From NCBI GenBank assembly GCA_021324735.1, contig JAJPIO010000004.1, forward strand, positions 1 through 64,000: a stretch of 64,000 nt of DNA, written 5' to 3'. How positions within the stretch are numbered: position 1 is the first letter of the stretch; each line of letters starts with the position of its first letter. Made by a program: the position numbers and the translations under genes. This document shows positions 62,900 through 64,000 of this stretch, one piece after another. The DNA is from Bacteroidota bacterium (lineage in GTDB: Bacteria > Bacteroidota > Ignavibacteria > Palsa-1295). The notes beneath the pieces are model-generated. The model made no database searches. It had not been told where the DNA came from and saw only the letters and a program-made list of their open reading frames with translations.

Positions 62900-63449
62900 G
62901 GGTTCTAAGCCGCATGTTAGGACACGCCAGCTTTAGTGGTGCTTTGTGCTGCCCCAATGGACAGCGTTGGTGAAAAACTATTGGAAAAAAACGATGGAAT
63001 AGCAGTGCTCTATTGTAAAGAGCTTTAATATCGACAAATCGCCTATAATGCGGCGGCAGTTATAACGACCAAAAACACTTCGTTGCAGTGGTGACAGATC
63101 AACGATCGGTCATCGTTCATTCGAGTATCGCAGAGGCAGTGGAGAACGGTCATCCACGTAGCGACTTCGAACGCTGCCAATGATCTTACAAGGATCAGTT
63201 ACTTAGGAGCAATTGTAGGATTCAAACGGCGAGCCGGTCTCCGTGACTACATCAATGGAAAATGAGCGGTGGTTGCACGGAGGATCGTCCTCACAGGACT
63301 GATCCGGGGACCGGAAGACTTGAAGGGCTCACGACCCGGTCAAGTGGCAGCCGGAGAGCCACAAAGGCAAAAATCCGAAACTGCTCCAAAACGCAAAAAA
63401 CTTAGGGAAAAGACCTGGTGGGTATGTTCCTTACAAAGGCCTTTTGCGC
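62900..63449. other. Gene-free stretch, with RNA-like hairpins
   Basis: Between the rho start and the folC stop. No convincing coding frame; the short open frames found do not look like proteins. The right half (63230-63365) is packed with base-paired elements, described separately. The left half includes a hairpin-like ACGAT-CGGTC-ATCGT near 63095-63109 and an AT-rich block at 62970-63040 that may hold the rho promoter. Confidence 0.6.
63234..63362. ncRNA. Candidate structured RNA
   Basis: Several complementary segments lie in order: CCGGTC (63234-63239) with GACCGG (63309-63314) as an outer helix; CTCCGTG (63239-63245) with CACGGAG (63276-63282); GAGGA-TCG-TCCTC (63280-63292); CTTGA (63319-63323) with TCAAG (63340-63344), containing GGG/CCC pairs; GTGGC (63344-63348) with GCCAC (63358-63362). 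The second and third helices share three bases and so exclude each other in part. I recognise no known RNA family (not RNase P, tmRNA or SRP). Strand unknown. Confidence 0.35.
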
Positions 63450-64000
63450 TCAGTGTGGGATAACCGAGCCCATTTGCTGAAAGTTCTGCAAAAACTCCCC
63501 GATTACGTAATGTGAACCAGTAATCAGAATAGTATCGCCTGGTTTTGCCAATTGCTGAGCTTTGGCAAATCCCTCCGCAGCATTTCCCCCGTCCAATGAC
63601 CTCAAACCCATTTCTTCCGCACGTTTATGTAATTCGGTGCTCAGCAAGGCACGCGACGTCTGCGCCTGGACTGCAATAAACTGGGATGCAAATTGAGAGA
63701 TACAACCCAGAATGGGAGCAATATCTTTATCCTTCATCAGGCCGACAACGACGATCGGTCGGTGTTCGAGCTTTAAGAAGTATTCTTTTAGTCGCTCGAA
63801 CGCCGGTTCATTATGAGCGACATCGATGAGCAATTTTACTTTTTGCTCTCGCAATTCCTCATTTGATAATTCTTCAAGACGAGCATGTAATCCTACCAAC
63901 GATGCCACCTTACTTACACCGGTCCGAATCGCGTTCAATGATGGCGGGTCTTGAAGTATACTCAACGTTGCGAGAACGGTCTTCAAATTTTCGCGCTGAT
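63450..64000 (-). CDS. folC: Folylpolyglutamate/dihydrofolate synthase, C-terminal part (runs off right edge)
   Basis: The frame is open up to the right edge, so only the last 183 or so codons are seen; an internal TTG at 63986 is not the true start, since the preceding codons read QREN as in the family's HQxEN element. The segment LLIDVAHNEPAFERLKEYF is the Mur-ligase-like DGAHN motif, and PIVVVGLMKDKDI, plus TILITGSHYVIGEF at the end, are typical of FolC. It attaches glutamate to folate. Together with the CADD-like gene 4 kb away it points at folate metabolism. Confidence 0.9.
   Translation of the reverse strand, partial: QRENLKTVLATLSILQDPPSLNAIRTGVSKVASLVGLHARLEELSNEELREQKVKLLIDVAHNEPAFERLKEYFLKLEHRPIVVVGLMKDKDIAPILGCISQFASQFIAVQAQTSRALLSTELHKRAEEMGLRSLDGGNAAEGFAKAQQLAKPGDTILITGSHYVIGEFLQNFQQMGSVIPH

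Noticed and set aside
63043-63153. 36-codon minus-strand frame with a CLC...CHHC pattern, like a tiny zinc ribbon
   Set aside because: Too short, no ribosome-binding site, and the cysteine spacing fits no family I know.
63269-63463. 64-residue plus-strand open frame near folC
   Set aside because: Runs through the hairpin-rich region and overlaps the folC end; basic low-complexity composition.
1-64000. CRISPR arrays, insertion sequences, integrases, prophage
   Set aside because: No repeat-spacer pattern, transposase, integrase or structural phage protein was seen on either strand.

Overview
The window looks like chromosome from a free-living Gram-negative bacterium of the Bacteroidota/Chlorobiota group; a Kapabacteria- or Ignavibacteria-like lineage would fit, but this is inference. 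The signs are several exported proteins with C-terminal type IX secretion (T9SS) sorting domains, a DUF1800/DUF1501 pair, many OmpA-like and beta-barrel envelope proteins, two 2-oxoacid:ferredoxin oxidoreductases with an NfnAB-type transhydrogenase, and many starts without a clear Shine-Dalgarno sequence. I see no prophage, insertion sequence, CRISPR array or convincing tRNA.

Layout. 1-560 is the 5' part of a 23S rRNA gene on the minus strand. It is preceded by about 1 kb of hairpin-rich, gene-free sequence with no 16S gene. 1612-5288 and 8734-11407 are two accessory minus-strand clusters, each headed by a small orphan LuxR-type regulator of the same family. One encodes a tyrosinase-like copper protein, a small membrane protein, three unknown proteins and a barrel protein; the other a trypsin-like protease and a beta-rich protein. 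A T9SS-exported beta-propeller protein lies between them. 12-14.9 kb holds small metabolic and repair genes (an SDR, a homogentisate-dioxygenase-like cupin, a free methionine sulfoxide reductase). 14.9-25.2 kb is a tightly coupled four-gene surface locus: DUF1800, DUF1501, a 1654-residue LamG/Ig-like T9SS protein, and an OmpA-family protein. 25.5-26.0 kb is a gene-poor AT-rich stretch with two perfect DnaA boxes and a near match, a candidate replication origin. 26-33.5 kb carries an amidohydrolase, a UbiB-family kinase and envelope proteins.

The metabolic core is 33.8-50.5 kb. One KorAB pair stands as its own unit. A second operon runs NfnA, NfnB, KorA, KorB, then a 734-residue protein ending in a [4Fe-4S] ferredoxin module. 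Divergent from it is a phosphoenolpyruvate synthase, and further on a GltD-like flavoprotein with extra ferredoxin domains. Together these would connect 2-oxoacids, CO2, reduced ferredoxin, NADH and NADPH, and carry pyruvate up to PEP. That is what reductive carboxylation or ferredoxin-dependent central metabolism needs. A small toxin-antitoxin-like pair trails the GltD-like gene.

50.6-64 kb contains more T9SS proteins, chromosomal parA/parB, ridA, an NHL-repeat protein, an AlbA_2 regulator, a YihY-family membrane protein with a 15-bp repeat, a CADD-like enzyme that keeps every metal ligand of the chlamydial p-aminobenzoate synthase, a YeiH-type exporter, rho, an untranslated stretch rich in RNA-like hairpins, and the 3' part of folC running off the right edge.
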